Positions 35,501-45,880 are shown, numbered from the stretch's first letter. The stretch is 64,000 nt of DNA from Caldilineae bacterium (GCA_020634625.1 JACKBJ010000016.1:18556-82555); one strand, 5' to 3'. Notes: generated from the letters alone by a model not told the origin. Numbers and translations are program-made.

Positions 35501-36299
35501 GCTCTACCTGGCCTCGGCCGACCGGACCGGCCGCCTGACAGGGCTGCTCCAAGGCTTCGACTACCCGGCCGCCGAAGCCGGTCTGTCCTTCGGCCGGCTG
35601 GAGATGCGGCAGGCCCCGGAGGTCGCACGGCTCGATCGGCCCAGCTTCGGGGTCGCCGCGCCCGAGAGCCTGGAGGCCTTTCGCTCCGGCAGCGGCGCGC
35701 CCAACGCAGCGCCCAAGGTGGGCCCGGTGATCCTGAGCGAGATCATGTACCACCCGGCCGCCGGAGGCCTGGAGTACGTCGAGCTCCAGAGCGTCGCCTC
35801 GACGCCCAGCCTGCTGCATGCCCCCAGCCAGCCCGAATCGGCCTGGCGCTTCAACCAGGGCATCGACTTCGTCTTTCCCGAAGGCGCCCTGCTCGCCGCC
35901 GGCGGGCGCGCCCTGGTGGTGCCGATCGATCCCGAGCGTTTCCGTGGCCAGCACGGGCTGCCGGCCGAGCTGCCGATCTTCGGGCCCTACGCCGGCCGAC
36001 TCGCCAACGAGGGCGAGGCCCTGGCCCTGGCTCGACCCTTCGTGCGCCAGGAGACCGAGGGTGGCAGCGTCGTCGAGGACGCCGAGGTCTACGTGACCGT
36101 CGACCGGGTTCGCTACGACGACGCCTCGCCCTGGCCGGTCCTCGCCGACGGCGCCGGCGCCTCGCTCGAGCGCCGCGACCCCGAGCGATACGGCGACGAC
36201 CCGGATGCCTGGCTGGCCCTGACGGCCGGCGGCACGCCCGGCCGGGCCAACACCGTTCCCCGCTCGATCTGGCTGCCCCTCGTGTCGAACCGGCGCTAA
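32550..36299 (+). CDS. CotH-kinase/lamin-tail giant secreted protein 2
   Basis: A 1249-residue paralog of the preceding protein with the same order: signal peptide (about 5-35), CHB_HEX_C (about 60-135, YTLDGSPPTPTRG), CotH domain (about 215-480, VIWDFETSLDL near 455), a second CHB_HEX_C-like piece, and three lamin-tail domains (EFLEIVN, DAVELYNPG, EYVELQS). Spacing between motifs is close to that of the first copy, indicating tandem duplication with large divergence. Start at ATG 32550, the first Met before the signal peptide; the ribosome site is weak and a TACAAT box lies 8 bases upstream. Confidence 0.85.
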   Translation: MITPSRLSAGLLVAAPALLLSVPLMLAAPAPRAAAAPSPDGARLYLPILGPVARAIDPPAFSRTRGYVEAPFRLALAAPSGTAIRYTLDGSPPTPTRGLVYSAAIPIAETRLVRAIAYRPGSRLPASAVATHSYLFADQILRQPDAPAGFPASWGIPPLLSALGPIAADYGMDPEVTGDPRYAAGLRADLASLPAVSIVTAVEDLFGDRRGIYTNATARGEAWERPASVELIHPDGRAGFQVDAGLRIAGVASRHHQYTIKHSFSLHFRERYGAARLEQPLFGGSAVERFDTLRLRAGFNDSGAYQPWRAQYLRDAWGRASQRAMGWSTPRGRFVQLFLDGLYWGVYELTEEPTAAWAADHEGGREADYDVVKSDARGESGVEDGNRAAYTRLAALDGLVDPVRYRQAEALVDIPQQADYMLLNFYGANRDWPLTNWRAFRNRVTGAPFRFVIWDFETSLDLLAPGHVNYDAAHARDISDGPGVDRLHARLMQNAEYRMVFADRARRQLLDGGPLSAAAASARYLGLATQVERAMVLESARWGDMAIGGLARRDGGALWAAYEAANGRGHPWTRDEEWRAEQQRLQTDFFARRDLELLWQLCDRVLYPPIVAPDLAPPSGADGPALRLVLRPGEGGCPGARRDGQIYFSTDGSDPRLPGSGDPVLPWTGQISHRARRYTGPVRLDGYARVMARMAVEDRGRLLWSALSEASYGRPDLAFGELMYHPPAGDSEFLEIVNRERIGVDLSGYQTRGITYTFPAGSQLPAGGRQVLVQDPEAFARQHPAVAVAGVYTGRLSDAGERLALVDPAGETRIALRYDDAGFWPLAPDGRGHSLVPAEPEAATHEPSDPRAWRASSQPGGSPGRPDPPSPWPSVWIDEVLAHAPEPYEDAVELYNPGPDLADISGWFLGDDPADPRAFRIPDGTLLLPGRYAVFYGRDLRLGLPGPVRLRAAPPAPDAAPARPASLAPTRLGQGLALPATGGRLYLASADRTGRLTGLLQGFDYPAAEAGLSFGRLEMRQAPEVARLDRPSFGVAAPESLEAFRSGSGAPNAAPKVGPVILSEIMYHPAAGGLEYVELQSVASTPSLLHAPSQPESAWRFNQGIDFVFPEGALLAAGGRALVVPIDPERFRGQHGLPAELPIFGPYAGRLANEGEALALARPFVRQETEGGSVVEDAEVYVTVDRVRYDDASPWPVLADGAGASLERRDPERYGDDPDAWLALTAGGTPGRANTVPRSIWLPLVSNRR

Positions 36300-36682
36300 C
36301 GAAGCCCCCGTCCCGGGTCGATGCGCCGACCGCCCCGCGACGGCCGCCTGGCAGAAGGAAGCCTCCGACCAAGAAGCGGGCCCATCCACCGGGTCCCGAG
36401 CCGCGTCGAGGCCGTCCTATCCAGATCCACAAGGGCGAGAGGGGGCGATGGGCCGAGCTGCCGCAGGCCGTTCACGCCGACCCTTCAATGCGTGCTGGCC
36501 CGACTCGCCTGCCGAGCGTTCCCGCCGTGACAGATGCCCGCCCTGACGTAGGCAGCTCGGCCCATAGCCCCCTCTCGCCCGAACCAAGCCCCGCCTCCCC
36601 GCCGTCTTCCGTCTCTCCGTCCCTCCGTCCCGTCGTTCTGCCTCCCCGCCCTTCCGCCATTCCGTCTTTCCGCCCCCAACAT
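36300..36682. other. Convergent intergenic region: long inverted repeat and pyrimidine tract
   Basis: No gene. 36433-36461 and 36552-36580 are 29-bp inverted repeats matching at 28 positions, enclosing 90 bp. From about 36590 to 36675 the plus strand is nearly all pyrimidine, with irregular repeats of a TCCGTC(C/T)C word. The stem-loop could end transcription from both sides. Confidence 0.75.
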
Positions 36683-39235
36683 TCAGCGATCCCCAGGCGC
36701 ATACACCCGCTGCGCCAACGTGCTCCAATCCCCCGCCAACCAGATCTGCCGCAGCTCCCCCAGATCGCGCAACTCGATCGCATGGATCGGCACGTTCAGC
36801 TCGGTCGCCAGGCTCGGCGCGCCGGCGCTGCCCGGATGCGGAGTCTCGGTCCAGCCCGCGCCATCGAAGCGCAGGACGCTGCTGTAGAACGGCGGGTCCT
36901 CGCCGCAGGCGATCGAACGGTAACGCGCGTCCTCGGGCAGCTCGAGCCGGCGCCAGGCGCCGCGGCCGCAGCGAGCCAGCACCCAGACATCGCGCTCCGC
37001 GCCCGCCGCCAACGCGGTGAAGCGGCTGCCGGCCGCCAGGCCGCCGGGCCGTTCGGGCGACAGGTCGGGCGGCGAGGGCACGGCACGGACTTGAGCGGGC
37101 TCGCCGGCCGTCAGCCGTATCAGCCGCTCGCCGCGTCCGGCCCAAGCCCCGACCGCCCAGGCATCGCCCGGCGCGAGCTGTGCCACGTCGGCCAGCGTCA
37201 GCGTGGGCGCCTCGAGGATGCAGACGCGATGCGGGCTGCCGCCAGCGGGCCGGGCGCAGCCGCAGCTGGGCTCCAGTGCCAGACTTTCGCCGCGGGGCAG
37301 ACCGCGGCTGGCGGTGCCGAGGTCCGGCGCCGCCGCCCGATCCGCTCGGCTGTCGGCGCAACCCTGGTCGAGCCAGAGCGCCAGGCCATCGCCGACCGCC
37401 CAGGCGTGACCGCCTTCCGCGTCGCGCAGGGCATCCAGGGCCCGCAGCCGGCCGGCCAGAGGGGGCTCCAGCAGGGGCTGCCAGGCCTCCGAATAGCGGT
37501 CGAAGCGCCAGACCTGGCTGCTCGGCTCCGGACCTCGCGCATCGACGGTCAGGCCCCAGGCCTCGCCTCGTGGCAGGGCGACCAGGTCCACGAAGTCGCG
37601 CGGGTCGGCGACGTCGGAGGGCGGATCGTCTTGCGGCGGCAGCCGATGGACGCGGGCGCGCAGCGGGTCGCCGCCCGCCAGGCGCAGGCTGGTTCCCGCC
37701 GCGCCGGCCAGCCAGAGCCAGCCCGGCGCCTCGTCGATCAGGCTCGGGGCGGGCAGGCCGGCCAGGGCGGCGCCGGCCGACAGATCCTCACGCAGCTCGC
37801 GCCCGTCGTAGCGCAGCAGGCGCGCACCGTCCGGAGCGGCAGCCAGGGCGATGCCGCCGCCGCTCCCGTCGGGGGCGAAGCCCAGCAGGTCCAGCCGGCG
37901 GCGCGAGGTCTGCCAGCGCGCCGTCGCCGTGTCGTAGCGCCAGGTCTCGTCGCCGGCGCCGTAGAACAGGCCTTCCAGCACCTTGAGCGGCTGGCCCCGA
38001 TCGACCAGCTGGGTCGCGAGCACCACGGGCGCGGACTCGGCGACGGGAGCCCTCAGCGGCGGCGTGCCGTAGCTGCGGCTGATCGCGGCGCTGGGCCAAT
38101 CGAGGCGCTCGACCAGGTCGGCCGCCATGGGCGCGGGGCGGAAGCCGAGCCATAGGTCGGTCAGCGCCCCACCGCCGCCAGGCGCTCGGCTCGAGAGCAG
38201 GCCGAAGACGGCATCGCCCGGGCTGCGCCCGACGCGGGTCAGCGCGGGCGCTGGAAGCCAGCCATGCCCGTCGCGGTCGTAGCGCCAGCCGACCGTGCCC
38301 GCCGTCGCATCGCCGGCTTGCGCGTCGGTGGACCGGCCGAGCGCATAGGCCATCGGCTCGCCGTCGGTCGATGGGTTGCGGATCAGGTGCGTGGGGAGCT
38401 GGCCGGCCGGGGTCTGGAGCTCGGGCCGGTCCAGCCGGTCGGCGCGGACGAAGCTGCCGCGTGCGGCGGCTTCGTCCGCGGCCAGCAGCCAGGTCTCCGG
38501 CAGGTACTGCGCGTTCTGGTAGCGCCAGATCGTCGCCGCATCGCCGAGCGGTGGCAGGGCGCGCAGCGCCGCCGCGCGCGCCGGGTCGCGCCAGTCGGCC
38601 CAGGCCGCGAGGCTGGCGGGCGGAGGCAGGCCGGGGATCGGCTCCATGCTGGCCACGGCCGCCCAGGCCAGGCCGCGCAGCGGATCCGCCTGTCGGCCGG
38701 CCGCCCAGCCGTAGAGCCGGCGCGAGAAGGGCAGGAAGCTCAGGTGAACCGTGTCCCAGGTCGTGCTCTCGTCGAAGTAGGCCGGCGCCGACTCGGACCA
38801 GCAGCCCTGCCAGTAGCCCAGGATCTGGGATTGGTCGCCGACGGCCACGCCGGTCAACCGACCATCGACCGCCGCGAAGTCCGCTGCCTGGAGGCCGACC
38901 AGGACCTGGCCCATCTGCGCCGCCCAGCGGCCATCGGGCGTGATCCGCGCCACGCCGTCGCCCACCGCCATCAGGCTACCGTCCTCGCCCAGGTCGACCA
39001 GGTCGCGCAGCTCGCCCATGCCGCCGCAGATCAGCTGCCAGCCCGCCTGCCCCGGACAGGCGGCCGCGCGCATGTCCAAGGGGGCGCAGGGCTCGGGATC
39101 GGCGAGGCCGCGCCATTGGGCGCCGAAGGGCAGGTAGATCGGCGCCGGCGACTCGGCGCCAGCCGACGCCGCCCGAGCCAGCAGGGCTGCCAGCACGATC
39201 GGCAACAGCCACCGGGGCCCGGGCGCGCGGCTCAT
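36683..39235 (-). CDS. Secreted beta-propeller-like protein
   Basis: Start ATG 39235, 4 bp after the stop of the upstream gene, at the head of a clear signal peptide (to about residue 27, ending ASAGAESP). The 850-residue product has repeated strands with Trp-rich motifs (DVWVLARCG, AWAVGDG, AWGLTVDARG, WLWLAGAAG) spaced about 50-90 residues apart, as in Kelch/YCF48-type propellers. Several cysteine pairs. No catalytic motif seen. It is the last gene of the sigma/anti-sigma operon and may be the signal-bearing or target surface protein. Confidence 0.65.
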   Translation of the reverse strand: MSRAPGPRWLLPIVLAALLARAASAGAESPAPIYLPFGAQWRGLADPEPCAPLDMRAAACPGQAGWQLICGGMGELRDLVDLGEDGSLMAVGDGVARITPDGRWAAQMGQVLVGLQAADFAAVDGRLTGVAVGDQSQILGYWQGCWSESAPAYFDESTTWDTVHLSFLPFSRRLYGWAAGRQADPLRGLAWAAVASMEPIPGLPPPASLAAWADWRDPARAAALRALPPLGDAATIWRYQNAQYLPETWLLAADEAAARGSFVRADRLDRPELQTPAGQLPTHLIRNPSTDGEPMAYALGRSTDAQAGDATAGTVGWRYDRDGHGWLPAPALTRVGRSPGDAVFGLLSSRAPGGGGALTDLWLGFRPAPMAADLVERLDWPSAAISRSYGTPPLRAPVAESAPVVLATQLVDRGQPLKVLEGLFYGAGDETWRYDTATARWQTSRRRLDLLGFAPDGSGGGIALAAAPDGARLLRYDGRELREDLSAGAALAGLPAPSLIDEAPGWLWLAGAAGTSLRLAGGDPLRARVHRLPPQDDPPSDVADPRDFVDLVALPRGEAWGLTVDARGPEPSSQVWRFDRYSEAWQPLLEPPLAGRLRALDALRDAEGGHAWAVGDGLALWLDQGCADSRADRAAAPDLGTASRGLPRGESLALEPSCGCARPAGGSPHRVCILEAPTLTLADVAQLAPGDAWAVGAWAGRGERLIRLTAGEPAQVRAVPSPPDLSPERPGGLAAGSRFTALAAGAERDVWVLARCGRGAWRRLELPEDARYRSIACGEDPPFYSSVLRFDGAGWTETPHPGSAGAPSLATELNVPIHAIELRDLGELRQIWLAGDWSTLAQRVYAPGDR

Positions 39236-39239
39236 CCGA

Positions 39240-39938
39240 TCAGGGATCGATGCCGGGCGTGGGCGAGGGTGCAATCGGGCGGCCGGGGGCCACCGGCGGC
39301 GCCTCCGTCGGGGCGGGATCCGGCTCCTCGTAGACGATGCCCGTCGGCGAGGCCAGCGGCGTTGGCGTCGGCGGCAGGGTGGCGGTCGGGGGCACCTGCG
39401 CCTCGTCGTCGTCCTGGACGGCGGGTGCCGGGATGGCCGCTGGCCGGGTCGGCGCCGGCAGGGAGCGGTCGATCGGACGCGCGATCGCCGGGTTGACGGC
39501 TTCGTCCGGCGGGGCCGGAGCGGCAGGTGGCGCGAGGAGGCCACCGTCGATCGGCACGGGCGGCAGGGAGCGCAAGCGGTCCCGCGCCGGGGAGGGCTCC
39601 GGTTCGGATGCCTCGGGGTCGGCGGGTTGGGGCGCGCCAGCAGCGGGGAGCGTGGCCAGCGCGGCCGGGTCGCTCGGCGCGACGATGCGGTCGCGCTGAC
39701 GCAGGCCCAGCCCGACCAGCAGGCCGAGCGTCACGAGCAGCATCAGGGCCGGCAGGGTGGCCCCCGACCCCGGCAGCAGGCGCTGCCAGGGGGCCGGGGC
39801 CACCGGTGGCCGGCGCATCAACCCGTCGCGGAGCGTGGACCGATAGCCCTCGCGCGGTCGCAGGACCGTATCGGCCTGCAGCCACTCGGCGAGGGGGTCC
39901 TGACCCACCGTCTCCGGTTCGAACATCTCAGGCGACAC
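39240..39938 (-). CDS. Single-TM protein, anti-sigma factor candidate
   Basis: The 232-residue protein has a short cytoplasmic N-terminus (about 1-58), one membrane helix (about 60-80) and a long exterior tail rich in Pro, Ala and Thr ending in TPTP-like repeats. It overlaps the ECF sigma gene by 11 bp, the usual place of the cognate anti-sigma factor; no zinc (ZAS) HxxxCxxC motif is seen in the cytoplasmic part, so it is of an unrecognised class. Confidence 0.6.
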   Translation of the reverse strand: MSPEMFEPETVGQDPLAEWLQADTVLRPREGYRSTLRDGLMRRPPVAPAPWQRLLPGSGATLPALMLLVTLGLLVGLGLRQRDRIVAPSDPAALATLPAAGAPQPADPEASEPEPSPARDRLRSLPPVPIDGGLLAPPAAPAPPDEAVNPAIARPIDRSLPAPTRPAAIPAPAVQDDDEAQVPPTATLPPTPTPLASPTGIVYEEPDPAPTEAPPVAPGRPIAPSPTPGIDP

Positions 39939-40464
39939 CCGAGTCTCCTTGAATGCGCTTCTTCAATCGTTCTCGCGCCCGGTGCAGGCGCTTGTGGACC
40001 GCCACCGGGCTGCAACCCAAGGCCTCCGCGATCTCCGTCGGCGTGAGGCCGGCGAAGTAATACAGGCCGATCACTTCCTGGTCGGCCTCCGACAACGCCT
40101 GCAGCGCCACCTGCACCGTCGTTCGGTCGTCCCAGCGCTGCTGCGGCCGCGAGAGGCCGTGATGCGGCATGAAGGGCACCAGCTGCCGCAGGCGACGGCG
40201 ACGATGGTGGTTGGCGATGAGGTTGCCGGCGATGCGGTAGAGCCAGGCCTTGAACGGCAGACCGCGCAGCTCGTAGCGCTCGATGGCCGTCAGCGCCCGC
40301 TCCCAGACCTCGGCCGACAAGTCCTCGGCCAGCACGACGTCGCCGCCCACGCGACGCGCGATGTAGTTGTAAACGGCATCGAAGTGACGATCGTAGAGCC
40401 GACCGAAGGCGGCGCGGTCGCTGCGTGCCGCCTCGACCAGGGCGGCCTCGTCCTGGAGGTCCAT
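39928..40464 (-). CDS. ECF-type RNA polymerase sigma factor
   Basis: ATG 40464 gives 178 residues, a usual ECF length; ATG 40599 would add 45 Pro/Arg-rich residues. Region 2 (AFGRLYDRHFDAVYNYIARR, about 18-80) and region 4 (QEVIGLYYFAGLTPTEIAEA with a helix-turn-helix, about 120-168) are intact. It should direct transcription of its own operon and surface genes. Its 3' end overlaps the putative anti-sigma gene, then the secreted propeller-like protein. Confidence 0.88.
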   Translation of the reverse strand: MDLQDEAALVEAARSDRAAFGRLYDRHFDAVYNYIARRVGGDVVLAEDLSAEVWERALTAIERYELRGLPFKAWLYRIAGNLIANHHRRRRLRQLVPFMPHHGLSRPQQRWDDRTTVQVALQALSEADQEVIGLYYFAGLTPTEIAEALGCSPVAVHKRLHRARERLKKRIQGDSGVA

Positions 40465-40740
40465 TCCCGGCTTAACAACACCCGGGGCCAGCTTTTTGGA
40501 CAGGCCGGCCCCGGATTCGTCGGAATCGCTGACCTCGGGTCGATCCGGCCGCTCGACGGCGCGTGCCCGCTGGGCGCGCGGATCGGGGACGACGGTCATG
40601 CGCGCACGCGGACCACGGGCCAGCCCACGCGGGGCGTCGCCGTTCGGTCCTGAGCCGTCGAGATTGCGGTCACCGCGTGGTCGTCCGGGGCTGGAGCCGG
40701 TGCGAGGCGCGGGGCGCATCGCCGGCATGGCCGGTCCGGC
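40465..40740. other. Intergenic leader of the ECF sigma gene
   Basis: Minus-strand codons upstream of ATG 40464 stay open to 40785 but are Arg/Pro-rich and lack a family match. Apart from the short AT-rich AGCTTTTTGG (40490-40499) nothing stands out. No gene supported. Confidence 0.5.
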
Positions 40741-40771
40741 TTGACGCCGGGTGGAGGCCGCACAGTATAAT
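40741..40771 (+). promoter_or_regulatory. Promoter of leaderless rhodanese gene
   Basis: TTGACG (40741-40746), 19-base spacer, TATAAT (40766-40771). The ATG at 40778 lies six bases after the -10, so transcription would start at or next to the start codon. Confidence 0.62.
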
Positions 40772-40777
40772 CGGGCC

Positions 40778-41119
40778 ATGAGCACACCACAAGGCGCTGC
40801 CTTTCACTACCGCCGAATGGCCCCTGGCGAGCTGGCCGCGCGTCTGGCGGCCGGCACGGCCCCGCCGGTCTACGATCTGCGCGAGCCCTTCGAGCACGCC
40901 ACCGACGGAGCCGGCATCGCCGGCGCGGTGCCGCTGCCGCTCAGCGAGCTGCACCGCTGGTGGCCCAGCCTCGACCCTCGGGCCGAGATGGTCTTCCAGT
41001 GCCGGGCCGGCAACCGCAGCCGCGCCCTGTGCTGCGCGCTGGCCGTGCATGGCTTCGAGCGGGTCTGCGACCTCGAGGGCGGCCTCGAGGCCTGGCAGGC
41101 CGAGCTCGGCCAGGGCTGA
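40778..41119 (+). CDS. Rhodanese-like sulfurtransferase
   Basis: This 113-residue single-domain protein has VYDLREPFE (~38) at the first strand and the active loop CRAGNRSR (~77-84) with the persulfide-carrying Cys. It moves sulfane sulfur to a thiophilic acceptor; the partner is unknown. It is cytoplasmic (no signal). Monocistronic, reading toward the TolB-like gene end. No ribosome site lies before ATG 40778; the -10 box directly upstream implies a leaderless message. Confidence 0.88.
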   Translation: MSTPQGAAFHYRRMAPGELAARLAAGTAPPVYDLREPFEHATDGAGIAGAVPLPLSELHRWWPSLDPRAEMVFQCRAGNRSRALCCALAVHGFERVCDLEGGLEAWQAELGQG

Positions 41120-41139
41120 GCTCGGCCGTCGACGGGCGT

Positions 41140-42762
41140 TCAGGGACAGCCGGCCTTCCAGACCACCCCGTTGAAGGGGCCGAAGGGCTTGCCCGAGTCG
41201 CGTAGGCTCAGCCAGGTCCGCAGCGGGTTGCGCCAGCTCGGCGGCAGGGCCGGGTTGGCGGGCTTGAGCCAGCCTTCGACCTGCTGCGGCGCGGCCAGCG
41301 CGGCGGCGATGACGGCCGGCGGCACCTGCGCCGGAAGCTGCGGGCAGACCCGGCCCAACGGCTCGGGCGTCGGATTCGACGCGGAGGTCGGCGTCGGCAG
41401 GGGCGTCCGTGTCGGGCTCGGGGCGACGGGCGTCGGCGTCAGCCCGCTGCCGTCCTCGGCCAGGACCAGCAAGCCTTCGCGCGAGCTCAGGCCCAGCGGA
41501 GCCGGATCGCCGGACTGCTCGGCGACGTAGGCGGCGCGATGGCCCGGGCCGTCGAAGCCCGGCAGCAGCTCGGGGACGATGCTGCTGACGCCCGGCCGAC
41601 CGAAGGTGTCGGTCACCTGTTCGATCACCCCACCGTCGTGCCAGACGAAGAGCTCGAGGTTGCCGTTGGCGTTGCCGCCCCCGAAGTCCGATCGTGACAG
41701 GAAGGCCACCCGCCGGCCGTCGCCGCTGATGCGCGGCAGGATGCTGCTGGCCTGGCTGCTGGTGGCGGTGCTGAGCCGCGACAGGCCGAGGCCGGCCTCC
41801 CAGAGGTAGATCTCGATCGCCTGGTGCGGGCCCGGCGAGCCGACGTCGACCTGTCCGCGTCCGGCGGCGAAGGCGATGCGCTGGCCATCGTCCGAGACGG
41901 TCGGGTCGTAGAGCTCGCGGGCGGTGAGCGGCGGTCGCCAGTCGGTCAGCTGCAGGAATCGCGCGCGGTCGCCGGGCTGCGTCGGCGGCCCGCTCCAGGC
42001 GAAGAGCTCCCAGCTGTCGTCGGCGTTGCCGCCGGTCAGGTCGTCCTGGAGCACGAAGGCGACGCGGGATCCGTCGGCCGAGATCTCGGGCCGGCTGTGG
42101 TAGGGCGCGCCACGGAGGTCGGTGAGCTGGTCGAGCCGGCCGCCGATCTCGGCCCGGTACAGCTCGATGCTGCCGTCCGGGTTGGCGCCCGTCAGGTCGG
42201 CGTCGTGCCAGAAGGCGATCACCTTGCCGTCGCGGCTGAGGGCCGCACCCTCGGCCGCGTCGCCGCTCGGCGCGTCGGTGATCTGCAGGAAGCTCGGCGC
42301 CGGGCCCAGCGTATCCAGAAGGAAGACCTCCTTCGTGCCGTCGGCGTTGGCGCCGGCCAGGTCGGCGTCGGAGAGGAAGGCGATGCGCAGCCCGTCGCCC
42401 GAGAGCGTGGGCCGGGACTGGTCGAGGAAGCCGCCGGGACCGGTTCGGGTCACCTGGCCCAGGCCGCCGCCCTGCCGCCAGACGAAGATCTCGGGGTTGC
42501 GGTCGGGGTTGCCGCCGCTCGGATCGCCGTTGTGCTGGAAGGCCGCCAGCGGCTGCGCGGCCGCCAGGTCCGGCTCGCGGACCCGGCCGGCGCCCTCGGC
42601 CGTGAGCGCGGTCAGCGTCCAGGAGCCCAAGCCGCCCTGGGCCCAGGCGCGCCCGTCGCTGTGCGGCGCCAGCCCGGCCAACAGGGCCAGCAGCCCGGCG
42701 CCAGCTAGCGCGAGCCGACGGATGTCCGGTCGCTTCGGCGATGCCTTGGATCGACGGGTCAT
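41140..42762 (-). CDS. Secreted TolB/WD40-like beta-propeller protein
   Basis: ATG 42762, with AGGAGG seven bases upstream, gives 540 residues. A twin-Arg-like basic start and a hydrophobic helix (about 16-34) form a signal peptide. Propeller blades repeat the motif SRPTLSGDGLRIAFLSDADL / SADGSRVAFVLQDDL about every 65-70 residues (6-7 copies), as in PD40/TolB repeats. A Thr/Pro linker (about 435-465, PSPTRTPLPTPTS) precedes a C-terminal ~70-residue domain with two cysteines that I do not recognise. Probably a secreted binding or scaffold protein. Confidence 0.75.
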   Translation of the reverse strand: MTRRSKASPKRPDIRRLALAGAGLLALLAGLAPHSDGRAWAQGGLGSWTLTALTAEGAGRVREPDLAAAQPLAAFQHNGDPSGGNPDRNPEIFVWRQGGGLGQVTRTGPGGFLDQSRPTLSGDGLRIAFLSDADLAGANADGTKEVFLLDTLGPAPSFLQITDAPSGDAAEGAALSRDGKVIAFWHDADLTGANPDGSIELYRAEIGGRLDQLTDLRGAPYHSRPEISADGSRVAFVLQDDLTGGNADDSWELFAWSGPPTQPGDRARFLQLTDWRPPLTARELYDPTVSDDGQRIAFAAGRGQVDVGSPGPHQAIEIYLWEAGLGLSRLSTATSSQASSILPRISGDGRRVAFLSRSDFGGGNANGNLELFVWHDGGVIEQVTDTFGRPGVSSIVPELLPGFDGPGHRAAYVAEQSGDPAPLGLSSREGLLVLAEDGSGLTPTPVAPSPTRTPLPTPTSASNPTPEPLGRVCPQLPAQVPPAVIAAALAAPQQVEGWLKPANPALPPSWRNPLRTWLSLRDSGKPFGPFNGVVWKAGCP

Positions 42763-42932
42763 GGCCAACCTCCTGGATCTGACGAGGGCTCGGACGCCGA
42801 CCCGCAGGCCGGCACGGCACGAACATGGAACCGTTTGGGGCGCGATGACGTTCAATGGACGAGCACCCAAGGGCGCTCAAACCATACATCGGGCGCGAGG
42901 ACGCGCCCAGCGACCCACGAGGAGGCGATCGA

Positions 42933-43253
42933 ATGAGCATCCAAGAGACCCGGATGGACCTGGCCGTGCGCCTGGTGTCACGCGCCTTTCGCGACAGCCC
43001 CGAGGCCGAGACCGCGCTCCGCCTGACGGGTTTTCGCGAGGCCTACGCGGCCCTGGCGGACCTGGACGCCGGCGACGAGGCGTGGACCGAGGACACCCTG
43101 GCGGCGGCCTGGGAGCTGGTGGCCGATGCCTGGCCGCGCGGGGGGCCGCTGGAGGTCCTGATCCGCGATCTCCGGGCGGCGCACCGGACCCTGATCGACA
43201 CCGCCCTGCCGCCGCCCGAGGTCCAGCGGCGCAAGCCCCGGCGCGATGCCTGA
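42933..43253 (+). CDS. Small helical protein, unknown function
   Basis: This 106-residue protein starts at ATG 42933 behind GAGGAGG (seven-base gap). It is almost wholly helical, acidic to neutral with a basic C-terminus (RRKPRR), and has no signal peptide. No family recognised. It lies 204 bp before the sensor kinase gene on the same strand, with the kinase promoter in between, so it is separately transcribed. Confidence 0.6.
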   Translation: MSIQETRMDLAVRLVSRAFRDSPEAETALRLTGFREAYAALADLDAGDEAWTEDTLAAAWELVADAWPRGGPLEVLIRDLRAAHRTLIDTALPPPEVQRRKPRRDA

Positions 43254-43292
43254 GCTCGGGCGACGACCGCCCGCGAGCCGGCCGGACATCCG

Positions 43293-43321
43293 TTGACCCT
43301 GCCAGGCCTTTCAGGTATCGT
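43293..43321 (+). promoter_or_regulatory. Promoter of the sensor-kinase operon
   Basis: TTGACC (43293-43298), 17-base spacer, TATCGT (43316-43321). Transcription would start near 43328, giving a leader of about 130 bases to ATG 43457, or ~30 bases if ATG 43358 is used. Confidence 0.6.
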
Positions 43322-43456
43322 CTTGAATCACGCCCGAAGCCCCCTGGTCCGTCCCGCATGGGCATCCGCAGGTCCGGCGCGCGGCCAAGGTTGCGGCTCG
43401 GTGGGCGCGAGCTGCGGCCCCGCCACCCGCGCCGCATGGCCGGAGATGAGCGCCTC

Positions 43457-45876
<2,420 letters not shown>

Positions 45877-45880
<4 letters not shown>

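Noticed and set aside
33527..38155. 1542-codon open frame on the plus strand
   Set aside because: It lies in another frame of the second CotH gene and runs antisense to the propeller gene. Its translation is Arg/Ala/Pro/Gly-rich without domains, the usual shadow of high-GC coding DNA.
40465..40785. Longer N-terminus for the ECF sigma factor
   Set aside because: The upstream codons are Arg/Pro-rich, have no sigma-domain content and run into the promoter of the divergent rhodanese gene.
42122..43456. Long upstream extension of the sensor kinase frame
   Set aside because: It overlaps the TolB-like gene antisense and the small 42933 gene; a promoter at 43293 and the membrane region starting near 43500 support a later start.
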